From positions 1-49,446 of the forward strand of contig JAADEI010000009.1 in the NCBI GenBank assembly GCA_013153515.1: DNA of 49,446 nt, written 5' to 3'. The notes under the pieces are model-generated. The model saw only the letters and a list, made by a program, of their open reading frames with translations, made no database searches and was not told the DNA's origin. Source of the stretch: Chlorobiota bacterium. Lineage in GTDB: Bacteria > Bacteroidota > Bacteroidia > JAADEI01. The position numbers and the translations under genes are program-made. Positions 24,997-34,638 of the stretch are shown here, one piece after another. Each line of letters begins with the position of its first letter. The first letter of the stretch is position 1.

Positions 24997-26196
24997 CTAC
25001 ACAAACTCAATTATCGCAACTTCTGGCAGAACACCCGCCCTTCCTAAATACCCAATTGAACCAACCCCCGTGGAAACATAATGATATGTGCCTTTGACAT
25101 TATATAACCCAGCCCAGTGCCTATACATAAATTGAGCAGGAGAAAACCTAAATCCATCAATCATTATTCCCATCTGGAACCCGTGTGTGTGTCCCGACAA
25201 AACAAGGTCAATAGGATACTTATCCAACCTGTGAACCATGTTTTCCGTGAAGTGGTCTGGGTCGTGAGTAAGTAAAATTTTATAGTCTGCATGACTGATT
25301 GCTTCAAATGTTTTATCAAGTCTGGCGGGTTTTATCCTTAATGCCTTGCCCCAGTATTCCACCCCACCTATGCCCACACGAACACCATTGTGATTTATTA
25401 CCACACCTTCGTTTTCCAGAACTATAAAACCTGAATCACGCAACAAACTCTTCAACCGACCCATTTCTCTTAGCCTGTCTTCTTCTGAATCCCAAGGGTA
25501 ATACATACTGTAATCGTGATTTCCCCAGCAAGAAAATTTGCCATATCGGGCATTTATCTTAGCGAGCAATGGGATGAAAGGCTCTAATTCGTCGGCAAAG
25601 TGATTAATCCAGTCACCACCGAATAGCACAACATCAACATTCGCATTGTTTATCTCTGATACCAAATCTTCCATCAGGGTTCGGGACAGCGTCCCACCAT
25701 GCAAATCAGAAAAAAAGGCTATTTTAAAACCCTTTAAGCCTTCCCGCTCAGTGTGAATCTTTATCACATTAGCTCTCAAAGCCTTTCTGCCACGAATAAT
25801 GCCATAAATCAAATAAAATCCTGTGATTGCGGAAAGGAAAGTTCCCACTTGAAGAAGGAACCCACGACGCCCAAAACTAAACGAACCAGATGAACCTGCC
25901 AACAGACCAACAATTCCCAAAAGCCAATCAACAATAATGAAAGCAGTTATTAACAACTGTGGGACATATTTGATAATCAGGTATGTAAGCGTGTAATATG
26001 GAAGCCAAATGTGAGTAAAATTTTTCCTGCCAATGAGAAAAACAAGGGCTATTAAGAGATATGCCAACAGAGACAGAAAAAGAAAGGCATAGGGAATAAA
26101 TTTTCGGGAGGATGCCGATTTTAGTTTATAAAAGATGATGAAGTCAGAGACAATGAACAACAGAAGGCTAAATATCATAAACAGGAGGCGATGCAT
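24997..26196 (-). CDS. membrane-anchored metallophosphoesterase
   Basis: A 399-residue protein. The first 140 or so residues form four or five membrane helices; the rest is a calcineurin-like phosphoesterase of the YaeI/YkuE type with all metal motifs: FFSDLHGG, FGGDW, CWGNHDY, LLTHDPDHF and SGHTHGFQMG. Similar proteins act on UDP-diacylglucosamine (LpxG/YaeI-like) or other phospholipid-type phosphoesters, but the substrate here is not determined. It is transcribed alone; the short gap to the divergent exonuclease gene shows no exact TAnnTTTG. Confidence 0.9.
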   Translation of the reverse strand: MHRLLFMIFSLLLFIVSDFIIFYKLKSASSRKFIPYAFLFLSLLAYLLIALVFLIGRKNFTHIWLPYYTLTYLIIKYVPQLLITAFIIVDWLLGIVGLLAGSSGSFSFGRRGFLLQVGTFLSAITGFYLIYGIIRGRKALRANVIKIHTEREGLKGFKIAFFSDLHGGTLSRTLMEDLVSEINNANVDVVLFGGDWINHFADELEPFIPLLAKINARYGKFSCWGNHDYSMYYPWDSEEDRLREMGRLKSLLRDSGFIVLENEGVVINHNGVRVGIGGVEYWGKALRIKPARLDKTFEAISHADYKILLTHDPDHFTENMVHRLDKYPIDLVLSGHTHGFQMGIMIDGFRFSPAQFMYRHWAGLYNVKGTYHYVSTGVGSIGYLGRAGVLPEVAIIEFV

Positions 26197-26254
26197 CCTT
26201 GCACTCAGATTTCTTTAATTTAACTTTATGGAATAATATAAAAATTCCACAACC

Positions 26255-27184
26255 ATGCCAAGACACGGAAACGAATACTACAAAAGTCCTTATCAACTCA
26301 TAACGGAGATTTCACCTTCTTCTATCATATTCTTAGACATTGAGACCGTCCCCGCAATATATCCATACGAAAACCTTGACCAGAGAATGAGGGATTTGTG
26401 GCATAAGAAGTCAAAGAACAAAAAGGAATACTCAGAATCGGCTATATTCCCTGAATTCGGCAAAGTCGTGGTCATTTCTCTGGGCGTCTTTGTTAAGCAC
26501 CCAGACGACGACTCTCTCTCTTTCAGAACAATTTCCTTCGGTTCAGATGACGAATCCCTATTGCTCACTGTTTTTAAGAAAATGATTGAATATGGTTCCT
26601 TTGGCAACTTGTGGAGCAAGTGGGAAAGTAGCACAGCATGGAAGAAACTTGTTAAAGATGCCCTTTATTTTATGGGACATAACATTAAAGAGTTTGATAT
26701 CCCTTTCCTTGCCCGCAGAATGATTGTCAACAATATCCCTTTGCCCGCACCTCTCAGACTATTCGGATTAAAAAGTTGGGATGTGATGCATTTGATAGAC
26801 AGCCTTGAACTGTGGAAGTTAGGAGACCAGCGTTCATTCATAACTCTTGAATTGTTGGCGTCAATCCTTGGAATCCCTTCACCCAAGGAATCCCTCTCTG
26901 GCTCAGAAGTCTATAAATACTACTATGGAGTTTACAATACCCTTGATGGCAGAGAAGTGATTGTTGGACGAACTAAGGAAGACATAAAGGCGATTTTAAC
27001 GTATTGTCAAGGAGACGTCGTAACGGTCGCTCAAATTTTTAGGAGGTTGCGAGGGGAACCTCTCTTGGAGAAAGAACAAATCAAGCCCAGCAACTGGATC
27101 CCTGCGATAAACAACGATGAGGAACTGGCTCAGTGCCAAGTGGAACAACTGGATAAAGGCTTGTTCTGGCTTAGCAGAAGTTAA
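26255..27184 (+). CDS. predicted 3'-5' exonuclease (PolB-like DnaQ fold)
   Basis: A DEDD-type exonuclease, 309 residues, resembling the 'predicted 3'-5' exonuclease related to the DNA polymerase B exonuclease domain' family. Motif I is IFLDIETVP (Asp and Glu), motif II GHNIKEFDIPFL (Asp), motif III YCQGDVVTVAQIFRRL (Tyr...Asp). There is no polymerase domain, so it is a stand-alone nuclease acting on DNA or RNA ends. A segment of about 50 residues between motifs I and II (LWHKKSKNKKE...) is Lys-rich. Role unknown; it stands alone. Confidence 0.87.
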   Translation: MPRHGNEYYKSPYQLITEISPSSIIFLDIETVPAIYPYENLDQRMRDLWHKKSKNKKEYSESAIFPEFGKVVVISLGVFVKHPDDDSLSFRTISFGSDDESLLLTVFKKMIEYGSFGNLWSKWESSTAWKKLVKDALYFMGHNIKEFDIPFLARRMIVNNIPLPAPLRLFGLKSWDVMHLIDSLELWKLGDQRSFITLELLASILGIPSPKESLSGSEVYKYYYGVYNTLDGREVIVGRTKEDIKAILTYCQGDVVTVAQIFRRLRGEPLLEKEQIKPSNWIPAINNDEELAQCQVEQLDKGLFWLSRS

Positions 27185-27202
27185 CGTTTTTCAAATGTTA
27201 AG

Positions 27203-27210
27203 TAAATTTG
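27203..27210 (+). promoter_or_regulatory. -7 promoter box of the dppD-dppF fusion gene
   Basis: TAAATTTG, exact TAnnTTTG, 33 nt before the ATG at 27244, the longest leader among the boxes found. The -33 site is a T-rich stretch without a clear TTTG. Confidence 0.5.
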
Positions 27211-27243
27211 CCTCTGAACATTTAAATTGAGAAATAAAAAGAT

Positions 27244-29019
27244 ATGGATCAGAAGCCTTTGTTAGTAGTTAGAGATTTACACATACACTTCCACACGGAA
27301 GACGAAACAGTTATTGCAGTAAACGGAATCTCTTTCTCTGTTAAGGAAGGGGAAAGTGTTGGGATAGTGGGGGAATCGGGCAGTGGCAAAACAGTTACTG
27401 CTCTGGCTATCATGAGACTCATCCCATCACCACCAGGATTCATCCCAAGGGGAGAAATCATCTTCCAATCAAGGGAATTCGGGGAAGTTAATCTATTGGA
27501 ACTGCCTTTGTCCGACCTTAGGAAAATTCGGGGGGCAGAAATCTCTATGATTTTTCAGGAGCCCATGACCAGTTTGAACCCAGTGTTCAAGTGTGGAGAC
27601 CAAGTGATGGAGGCAATCCTCGTCCACGAAAACGTTTCCAAGAAAGAGGCAAAACAACGTGTTCTGGAACTGTTCAGACAAGTGGGTTTGCGAGAACCAG
27701 AAAGAATATTCAATTCCTATCCTCACCAATTGTCTGGCGGGCAGAAGCAAAGGGTCATGATCGCTATGGCTCTGGCGTGCAACCCACGACTCATTATATG
27801 CGATGAGCCCACCACCGCTCTGGACGTTACTGTTCAAAAGAAAATTCTTGACTTGCTAAGAGATTTGCAGGAGAAACGCAATATGGCTTTGTTGTTCATC
27901 ACCCACGACCTTGGCGTAATCGCCGAAATATCCGACAGAGTAATAGTGATGTATCGTGGCAATATAGTTGAAGACAATGATATTTGCACCATTTTCCATA
28001 ATCCAGAGCACCCTTACACCCGTGGATTGTTGGCGTGCCGTCCACCTCTGGACGTTAGGCTCAGGGAATTACCCACTCTGGATATGTTCATGAGAGTGAC
28101 GCCTGATGGGAAGATAGAGAGCACTGGGTTGACCGTTGAGGAAGCCATCAAAGAACGAATCGTTCCACCCGAGGAGATAAAGCGTCGTTTAGAGGAATTA
28201 ATGAAGCAGGAACCTCTGATCAGGGTTGTCAACCTCAAAAAATGGTTCCCTAAGAAAAAGAACTTTTTTGGCAAAGTGCTTGACTGGACGAAGGCGGTTG
28301 ACAACGTCTCTTTTGAAGTCTATCCGGGCGAGACACTGGGTTTAGTGGGAGAATCAGGAAGTGGGAAAACAACTCTTAGTAGAACAATCCTAAGACTCAT
28401 TGACCCAGATGACGGAGACATTATCTACGATGGCGTTAACATAGCCCGTTTGGAACAAAAGAAACTAAGGGAATACAGGAAACGAATGCAAATCATATTC
28501 CAAGACCCTTATTCTTCACTTAACCCACGGCTCACCGTTGGATATGCTATCACTGAACCAATGAAAGTTCATGGGATATGCACCGATGATAAGGAATGTC
28601 GGGAGAGGGCAATGGAACTACTGAAAAGAGTCAAACTAAAACCAGAGCATTACTATCGCTATCCTCACGAGTTCTCTGGCGGACAAAGACAAAGAATCGT
28701 CATAGCCCGGGCATTGGCAGTGGAACCCGAATTCATCATTTGCGACGAGGCAGTTTCGGCTCTTGACGTCTCTGTCCAAGCAGAAATCCTAAACCTGCTC
28801 AATGAGTTAAAGCGAGATTTGGGACTTACATATATCTTCATATCCCACGATCTGTCAGTGGTCAAATTCATGTCCGACAGAATAATGGTTATGGAACATG
28901 GCAAACTAAAGGAAATTGGACCGGCAGATGAAATTTATTATAATCCAAAGGATCCATACACTCAAACCCTCATCTCTGCAATCCCAAAAGGAGAGAGGCT
29001 TCAACAAATATGTTCTTAA
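27244..29019 (+). CDS. fused oligopeptide/dipeptide ABC transporter ATPase (DppD-DppF type)
   Basis: A 591-residue cytoplasmic protein with two complete ATPase domains. The first (about 1-270) has GESGSGKT, FQEPMTSLNP, LSGGQKQR, LIICDEPTTALD; the second (about 335-591) has GESGSGKTT, FQDPYSSLNP, FSGGQRQR, FIICDEAVSALD. Each is followed by the oligopeptide-specific HPYTRGLL or DPYTQTL motif. Together they should power an Opp/Dpp permease. The permease and binding-protein genes are not next to it, as is common in Bacteroidota. A linker rich in charged residues (about 275-330) joins the halves. Confidence 0.92.
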   Translation: MDQKPLLVVRDLHIHFHTEDETVIAVNGISFSVKEGESVGIVGESGSGKTVTALAIMRLIPSPPGFIPRGEIIFQSREFGEVNLLELPLSDLRKIRGAEISMIFQEPMTSLNPVFKCGDQVMEAILVHENVSKKEAKQRVLELFRQVGLREPERIFNSYPHQLSGGQKQRVMIAMALACNPRLIICDEPTTALDVTVQKKILDLLRDLQEKRNMALLFITHDLGVIAEISDRVIVMYRGNIVEDNDICTIFHNPEHPYTRGLLACRPPLDVRLRELPTLDMFMRVTPDGKIESTGLTVEEAIKERIVPPEEIKRRLEELMKQEPLIRVVNLKKWFPKKKNFFGKVLDWTKAVDNVSFEVYPGETLGLVGESGSGKTTLSRTILRLIDPDDGDIIYDGVNIARLEQKKLREYRKRMQIIFQDPYSSLNPRLTVGYAITEPMKVHGICTDDKECRERAMELLKRVKLKPEHYYRYPHEFSGGQRQRIVIARALAVEPEFIICDEAVSALDVSVQAEILNLLNELKRDLGLTYIFISHDLSVVKFMSDRIMVMEHGKLKEIGPADEIYYNPKDPYTQTLISAIPKGERLQQICS

Positions 29020-29065
29020 CCAGTCCAATGCATAACCCTTCTGTAAAATTCCCTATCAGGAAAAA

Positions 29066-31162
29066 ATGAAAGAGAAACACCTAAGGTCAAAAATTATTAA
29101 GTTTTTACAGGAGCATCCGAAGGATTCATTTAATTATAAGCAAATTGCCAAAGCCCTACGGATCACCGACGAAAACCAAAAGGCTCTCATCAGACTCATA
29201 TTAGAAGACTTAGCCAATGCCCAACAGATTGAAGAGGTCAGACCCGGCAAATTCAAAGCCAAAGAACAATTTGTGGAAGGCATAATGGACATCACCCTGT
29301 CAGGAGCCGGATTCCTCATAACAGACAAGTTCAAAGAAGACATATACATCCCGCCTGAATACGTTCATAATGCCCTCGACGGAGATGAGGTAAAAGTCAA
29401 GATTATAGGCTACTCACGAGGCAGGTTCGTCGGAGAAGTCCACGAAATCCTAAAACGCAACAGAACGATTTTTGTTGGCACGGCAGACCTACGCTCTAAC
29501 TACTTTCTGGTCTATCCACAACAAAAAACCATCCCGCCGTTCATTGTTCCATTTGAAAACGTGGAAACACAAGAAAAAATAAAGCCGGGAGACAAAGTTG
29601 TCGTGGAACTGATTAGATGGAAGAAGCGAGATGCTAACCCATTAGGCAAAATAGTTCGTGTGCTACGACATGATGACCCACACAAACTACGAAATGAAAT
29701 AATCCTAATAGAAAACGGATTTCCAACTCAATTCCCTCAGGAAGCCCTTGAAGAAGCCAACCAATTCCCAGAACAGATTCCAGAGGAGGAATATGCCAAC
29801 CGCCTTGACCTACGACACATCCCTGTCTTCACCATTGACCCAGCAGATGCCAGAGATTTTGATGATGCCCTATCTATCCAACAACTGCCTGATGGAAACT
29901 TTGAAGTGGGCATTCACATCGCCGACGTGTCCCACTATGTAAGACCGGGCAGTGCACTGGACAGGGAGGCGAGGCGTCGTGGAACTTCCGTCTATTTAGT
30001 TGATGCAGTCAACCCAATGCTTCCAGAACGACTCTCTTCCCACTTGTGCTCATTAGTACCTCATCAGGACAGACTGGCTTTCTCTGTAATTGCCACAATC
30101 AGTCCAGAAGGGAAAGTTATCAAATGGTTTCCTGCCCGAACAGTCATCAGGTCAAGAAAAAGGTTCACTTACGACGAGGCTCAGGAAACACTTGAAAAAG
30201 GAGAAGGGCAATTCTTCCAAGAACTCAACTGGCTCAACAATCTGGCTAAGATTTGGCGGGAGGAACGCTTCAAACGTGGTTCCCTTAACCTTGAATCGCC
30301 AGAACTAAAATTCCATCTGGATATAGAGGGAGTCCCTATAGGAGTGTATATGTATGAGCGGAAAGATGCCCACTTCCTAATTGAAGAATTCATGCTATTG
30401 GCAAACAGGCTCGTGGCGGAAAAAATGGCTAAGACAAAACACAAAAAACAACCCTTCCCATCAGTGTTTAGAATCCACGATTCACCACCAGAAGACAAAT
30501 TAAAAGAATTCGCAACATTTGTAAAATCTTTGGGATATAAATTTAGAATAACTAAACCTGAAAACATCGCCAAACAATTCCAGAAACTGCTTGCCGAAGT
30601 GGAGGGAAAGCCAGAACAATACATCATTGAACAAATGGCTATCCGAACAATGGCTAAGGCAGAATACTCACCCAAGAACATAGGTCACTATGGGTTGAAA
30701 TTTAAGTATTACACTCACTTCACTTCACCAATCAGACGCTATCCAGACATACTGGTTCACCGAATCCTTTGGGCGGCTATGAATAAGAAAAAACCACCCT
30801 ACTCTCTTGACCAACTGTCCAGACTTTGCAAGCATGCCACCCTGCAAGAAATACAATCCCTTGACGCAGAACGACTGTCCTTGAAATTCATGCAAGCAGA
30901 ATTTATGAAACAAAACATTGGGAAAATCTACGATGGGCTTATAGTGGCAATAATTAAAAAGGGCATCTTCGTTGAAATAACAGACTTGTTTATTGAAGGC
31001 TTCATTCCCTCAGAACACTTACCAGAACCATACGTTCCAGACCCTGATAACTTTAAAGCACGGGCAGGAGACTTTGCTTTCAAAGTGGGGGATGCCGTGA
31101 GAGTGAGGGTTGCCGAAGCCAACGATGAAGATGGAACCATCACATTGGAATTGGCAGAATGA
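29066..31162 (+). CDS. rnr: ribonuclease R
   Basis: Processive 3'-5' exoribonuclease of the RNB family, 698 residues. A winged-helix N-terminus (about 1-65) precedes cold-shock-type OB domains (about 70-210), the RNB catalytic domain with TIDPADARDFDDALS (the Mg-binding Asp cluster), HYVRPGSALDREARRRGTSV and SPIRRYPDILVHR, and a C-terminal S1 domain (about 620-698). The usual Lys-rich tail of E. coli RNase R is missing, so it is on the short side but complete. It degrades structured RNA and takes part in RNA quality control. It ends 12 bp from the convergent wecA-like gene. Confidence 0.95.
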   Translation: MKEKHLRSKIIKFLQEHPKDSFNYKQIAKALRITDENQKALIRLILEDLANAQQIEEVRPGKFKAKEQFVEGIMDITLSGAGFLITDKFKEDIYIPPEYVHNALDGDEVKVKIIGYSRGRFVGEVHEILKRNRTIFVGTADLRSNYFLVYPQQKTIPPFIVPFENVETQEKIKPGDKVVVELIRWKKRDANPLGKIVRVLRHDDPHKLRNEIILIENGFPTQFPQEALEEANQFPEQIPEEEYANRLDLRHIPVFTIDPADARDFDDALSIQQLPDGNFEVGIHIADVSHYVRPGSALDREARRRGTSVYLVDAVNPMLPERLSSHLCSLVPHQDRLAFSVIATISPEGKVIKWFPARTVIRSRKRFTYDEAQETLEKGEGQFFQELNWLNNLAKIWREERFKRGSLNLESPELKFHLDIEGVPIGVYMYERKDAHFLIEEFMLLANRLVAEKMAKTKHKKQPFPSVFRIHDSPPEDKLKEFATFVKSLGYKFRITKPENIAKQFQKLLAEVEGKPEQYIIEQMAIRTMAKAEYSPKNIGHYGLKFKYYTHFTSPIRRYPDILVHRILWAAMNKKKPPYSLDQLSRLCKHATLQEIQSLDAERLSLKFMQAEFMKQNIGKIYDGLIVAIIKKGIFVEITDLFIEGFIPSEHLPEPYVPDPDNFKARAGDFAFKVGDAVRVRVAEANDEDGTITLELAE

Positions 31163-31174
31163 AAAAGCCTATCA

Positions 31175-32278
31175 TCAAGCAGGATGCCCTCGCCCTTCAC
31201 ACCTCATTAAAAGCCTTCTTAATAGCGGAGGCAACTTCCCTGAGGTATGTTTATAGCAAAGGGAATTATAGGGTTCGGGGACATATCGCCAATGAACAAC
31301 AAACAAAACCAAGAACATAAACAACCATATCACCACAGTGCCCACACTAAGAATAAAGTTCCCAAACCGTAAGGAAATCCCTGCCGAAGCAACAAATAAA
31401 ACTTGCAAGATAGCAAATATGATAACAACCTTACGCTCTGAGCCCAACAAAGAATGAAACGAATGAGAGAGATGGTCTGTGCCACCCACCCACGGAGGAG
31501 TTTTCCTACAAAGTCTGTGAATGACAACAAGAATTATATCAATAACAGGCAGACCAACAAATGAAGTGAATAAGAAAAATTTCTCTATCCAATTTAAATG
31601 TGCACATCCAGACTGACAAAGAAGCATGGGAGTTATTGATGCCACTGTCCCAAGAAGTAGAGAACCCTTGTCGCCCATATAAATTCGGGATGGGGGGAAA
31701 TTATGGAACAGGAATCCTAAGAGAGCAACAGAAAGGAAAAGAAACAAAAATTTATAAATAAAACCTATTGGAACGAATATCATGAACAAAAACAATATAA
31801 TGGCTACTGTTCCCGCAACACCATCCATATTATCAAAGAAATTATATGCGTTTTGTAGTGCAACAATCCATATTAGCGTAAATGTTGAATCAATTAAGGG
31901 AATTCCCGACAAAGGCAAAATCCATCCACCAGAAAGCAAGACAGTGGCGACAAAGACTTGTCCCAAGAGTTTGGGGAATGGAGCAGTTCCAAACCGATCG
32001 TCTATGAATCCAACAAGGAATGCCAAGGCAGAGGCAATAGCCACGGATAACAAATGAAACTTGTCCTGTTTGGAATCCATAACCAATAAAGACCATATAG
32101 CCCAAACAATGACTGCTATTAGAAAAAATGTTCCACCAATAGTAGGTTTAACTATTTTGTTCCACCGATGTTCAAAAGTTTGGTAGGTTGGTTTTGAAAT
32201 GATTACAGGATAAATTAGTGCTATTATAAATATCAACCCTGCAAGCATCATCGGAATCATTATAAATCCTGCCATCAT
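31175..32278 (-). CDS. WecA/MraY-family undecaprenyl-phosphate sugar-1-phosphate transferase
   Basis: Polytopic membrane protein (367 residues, ten or eleven helices) that transfers a sugar-1-phosphate from a UDP-sugar to undecaprenyl phosphate, the first step of a glycan. Family motifs are VGFIDDRFGT, NAYNFFDNMDGVAG (the NxxNxxDG catalytic loop), SRIYMGDKGSLLLG and GGTDHLSHSF. It overlaps the start of the tyrosine-kinase gene by 4 bp (ATGA) and so belongs to the polysaccharide operon 31175-35392. The sugar donor (GlcNAc, MurNAc-like or other) cannot be told from the sequence. Confidence 0.9.
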   Translation of the reverse strand: MMAGFIMIPMMLAGLIFIIALIYPVIISKPTYQTFEHRWNKIVKPTIGGTFFLIAVIVWAIWSLLVMDSKQDKFHLLSVAIASALAFLVGFIDDRFGTAPFPKLLGQVFVATVLLSGGWILPLSGIPLIDSTFTLIWIVALQNAYNFFDNMDGVAGTVAIILFLFMIFVPIGFIYKFLFLFLSVALLGFLFHNFPPSRIYMGDKGSLLLGTVASITPMLLCQSGCAHLNWIEKFFLFTSFVGLPVIDIILVVIHRLCRKTPPWVGGTDHLSHSFHSLLGSERKVVIIFAILQVLFVASAGISLRFGNFILSVGTVVIWLFMFLVLFVVHWRYVPEPYNSLCYKHTSGKLPPLLRRLLMRCEGRGHPA

Positions 32279-34638
32279 CCCTTTCTTTTATGCATGTGTG
32301 TATAGTAGCGATGATATATGTAGTAACCCTTCTTCCCATAGTAGTATGACCCATAACCATATCGTTTGGAACTGGCAACAACGCCGTTTGCCACCAATGC
32401 AACGAAGGGGATGCCCAGTTCCTCTTTTAGCCATTCGGCGGTTTTTATGGATTGATAATGGCTGTAGGAGATCCTGACTGTAAAGAGGACGCCGTCGCTC
32501 AATTGAATTAGAGGCATGGCATCAACAACCGTTCCCACAGGGGCAGTATCAATAATTACAATATCATACTGTGAAGTAAGGTTTCTCATTACCTCTTCTG
32601 TGTTCGGCGAACCCAACAATTCGGCAGTGTATAGGATTGGGCGTCCTGTGGGGATGAAATCAAAATTTGCTTGGGAGTCGCCTATAGTGAACTGTTGGGG
32701 TCTTATCACCTGCTCAAGCGTTGCACTTCCTTCCAACAACTCAATAAATCCGGGTTTGATGTCCTCACTGAATGTTCTGCTTAGGTCTGCTTTACGCAAG
32801 TCGGCATCTATCAACAACACCTTCTTCCTGCCTATGCTGGAGGCGAGAGCCAGATGACTGGCTATGAATGTCTTCCCTTCTTTGGGAACATTGGAAGTTA
32901 TGCATAGGGCAACGTTTCTGGACTTGCCTATGAGCATTGTTGCAGTGAGATGGACAGAACGGAAACTTTCCAATAGTTCAGGAGGGATTTTTTCCGGGTT
33001 GAAGCCTTGATATGACTTAACATAAGGGATTGTTCCTATAATAGGCAATTTGGTTTGTTTGGTTATTTCGTCTAATGTGGTTATAGTGCTTTGAGATAGA
33101 TAAGAAAGAACAATTATCAGAGTGGCAAGGAGAAACCAAGTTCCACCAGCCAAAATATATGTTCTCATTTTGTTTGGAGATATAGGAGATTGAGGGATAA
33201 CGGGGGATTTAATAACTACGAAAGGAGACACATATCCCGCCAGTTTCATCTCAAGTTCAAAAATTGTTTGAGTGAGGAAAGAATAGAGTTTTTCCTTAGT
33301 GTTAAGTTCCCTTTCTAAGCGATAGAGTTCGGCTACTGGCGAGGCGGTCATCGTTCTTCCCTTGGCAACTGAATTTATTTTATTTTCCAATTCTTTTATT
33401 CGTTCCGATAGCATCTCTTTCATCAAATTAATTGATTCTTGGAGTTCGGAGACCAGTTCTGCCAATTGTTGTTTTTTGAGTATGTAGTCTGGATGAGATG
33501 GGCTATACATTGTTTTTAGTCTGAGCAGTTCTGTTTTCAGAGAGACAAGCCTGTCAAAATCCCTTTGCATAGAGGTCATGGCATCGGGCAGGAACGGAAT
33601 CAAGGATGTTGAAATAACTGAATCTTCTTGAAGTTGCTTTTCCATTTCGCCAATTATCCTAAGTTGGAATTTCAGGTTCCATAGTTCCTCTGTCCACTCT
33701 TGAAGTTCTTTCAGGTCGTCTTGGGACAGTCCAGTGGATGTTTGAGTTAGGAGCGACTTAGCCTGCAATTCCGCTATTCTTCGCTGGAGTTGAACAATGT
33801 CTTTGTATAGCCTATTGAGTTGGGAACGGGCGAAAGAGAGTGTTTTCTGAGTCTCTTCCATCTGCTTATCTCTATCAAAATCTTTGAGTGCTTCAACCGT
33901 TGCCTGAACAAATTGATGTGCTTTGGTTCTATTGTTTGTTGTTGCAGAGATTGAGAACAATCCATTTGCGGGGTCAATGAGCGAACTCTGAACTGTTGAA
34001 AGGAAATTGGCTATCGCCGATTGTCGGGAGTTAATAGTTATCACATAGTCATATTCAAGGTCTGAATCGCTAAACGTGGTTCCTTTTTTTAGCACAATGG
34101 TATGTCCATCAATTGAAAAGGGAGTTTCCCATCTCACCACCCTAACTGGACTTCTCATATCAGGGTCAAGATAAATAACAATGCTATCCTGTGAAACGTC
34201 CAGATACAACGTTACAGATTTGCTTTGCGTTGGCTTGGATAGGATTTCCACTTTAATAACACGTTGGGGGGGGAACACCTCAGTGTTTAGGAAGACGCCT
34301 TTCCGCCACAGGGAGTATTCCCAAGGGAAATACTTGAGGAAGTATTCGCCCAACTGTTCTGAATGGATAATAAAGGAAAGTCTTTGAACATCTCTTTTCA
34401 CCTGACGGGGCACGAATTCTTGTTCTGAGAGGATGGAGGGTTCCTTCGGTTCATAGAGAAGCCATGCTTCGGAGAGGAACAGTGGGGGCGTATATCGGAG
34501 ATAGAGGTAAGCGAGGGCAAAGAGGACTAAGCCAGTGAGGGCAACAAGGGGCAATGCTTTGAAAAGTGCTTTTTTAAGCCTTTCCCAACTGAAGAAGGAA
34601 GCCGACATTATGAGTGTCTCAAACATCTCAACCGCCAA
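32275..34638 (-). CDS. Wzc-like polysaccharide co-polymerase / bacterial tyrosine autokinase
   Basis: A 787-residue inner-membrane protein. It has a first helix at about 25-48, a Wzz-like periplasmic domain with long coiled-coil helices (about 230-440), a second helix (about 485-510), then a cytoplasmic BY-kinase domain with Walker A VPKEGKTFIA, Walker A' VLLIDADLRK and Walker B VIIDTAPVG. The C-terminus is a tyrosine cluster, ten Tyr in about 20 residues, the autophosphorylation site. Such kinases control chain length and export of capsule or exopolysaccharide. The start overlaps the end of the Wza-like gene by 11 bp; ATG 34638, 34626 or 34608 are all possible. Confidence 0.94.
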   Translation of the reverse strand: MAVEMFETLIMSASFFSWERLKKALFKALPLVALTGLVLFALAYLYLRYTPPLFLSEAWLLYEPKEPSILSEQEFVPRQVKRDVQRLSFIIHSEQLGEYFLKYFPWEYSLWRKGVFLNTEVFPPQRVIKVEILSKPTQSKSVTLYLDVSQDSIVIYLDPDMRSPVRVVRWETPFSIDGHTIVLKKGTTFSDSDLEYDYVITINSRQSAIANFLSTVQSSLIDPANGLFSISATTNNRTKAHQFVQATVEALKDFDRDKQMEETQKTLSFARSQLNRLYKDIVQLQRRIAELQAKSLLTQTSTGLSQDDLKELQEWTEELWNLKFQLRIIGEMEKQLQEDSVISTSLIPFLPDAMTSMQRDFDRLVSLKTELLRLKTMYSPSHPDYILKKQQLAELVSELQESINLMKEMLSERIKELENKINSVAKGRTMTASPVAELYRLERELNTKEKLYSFLTQTIFELEMKLAGYVSPFVVIKSPVIPQSPISPNKMRTYILAGGTWFLLATLIIVLSYLSQSTITTLDEITKQTKLPIIGTIPYVKSYQGFNPEKIPPELLESFRSVHLTATMLIGKSRNVALCITSNVPKEGKTFIASHLALASSIGRKKVLLIDADLRKADLSRTFSEDIKPGFIELLEGSATLEQVIRPQQFTIGDSQANFDFIPTGRPILYTAELLGSPNTEEVMRNLTSQYDIVIIDTAPVGTVVDAMPLIQLSDGVLFTVRISYSHYQSIKTAEWLKEELGIPFVALVANGVVASSKRYGYGSYYYGKKGYYIYHRYYTHMHKRKG

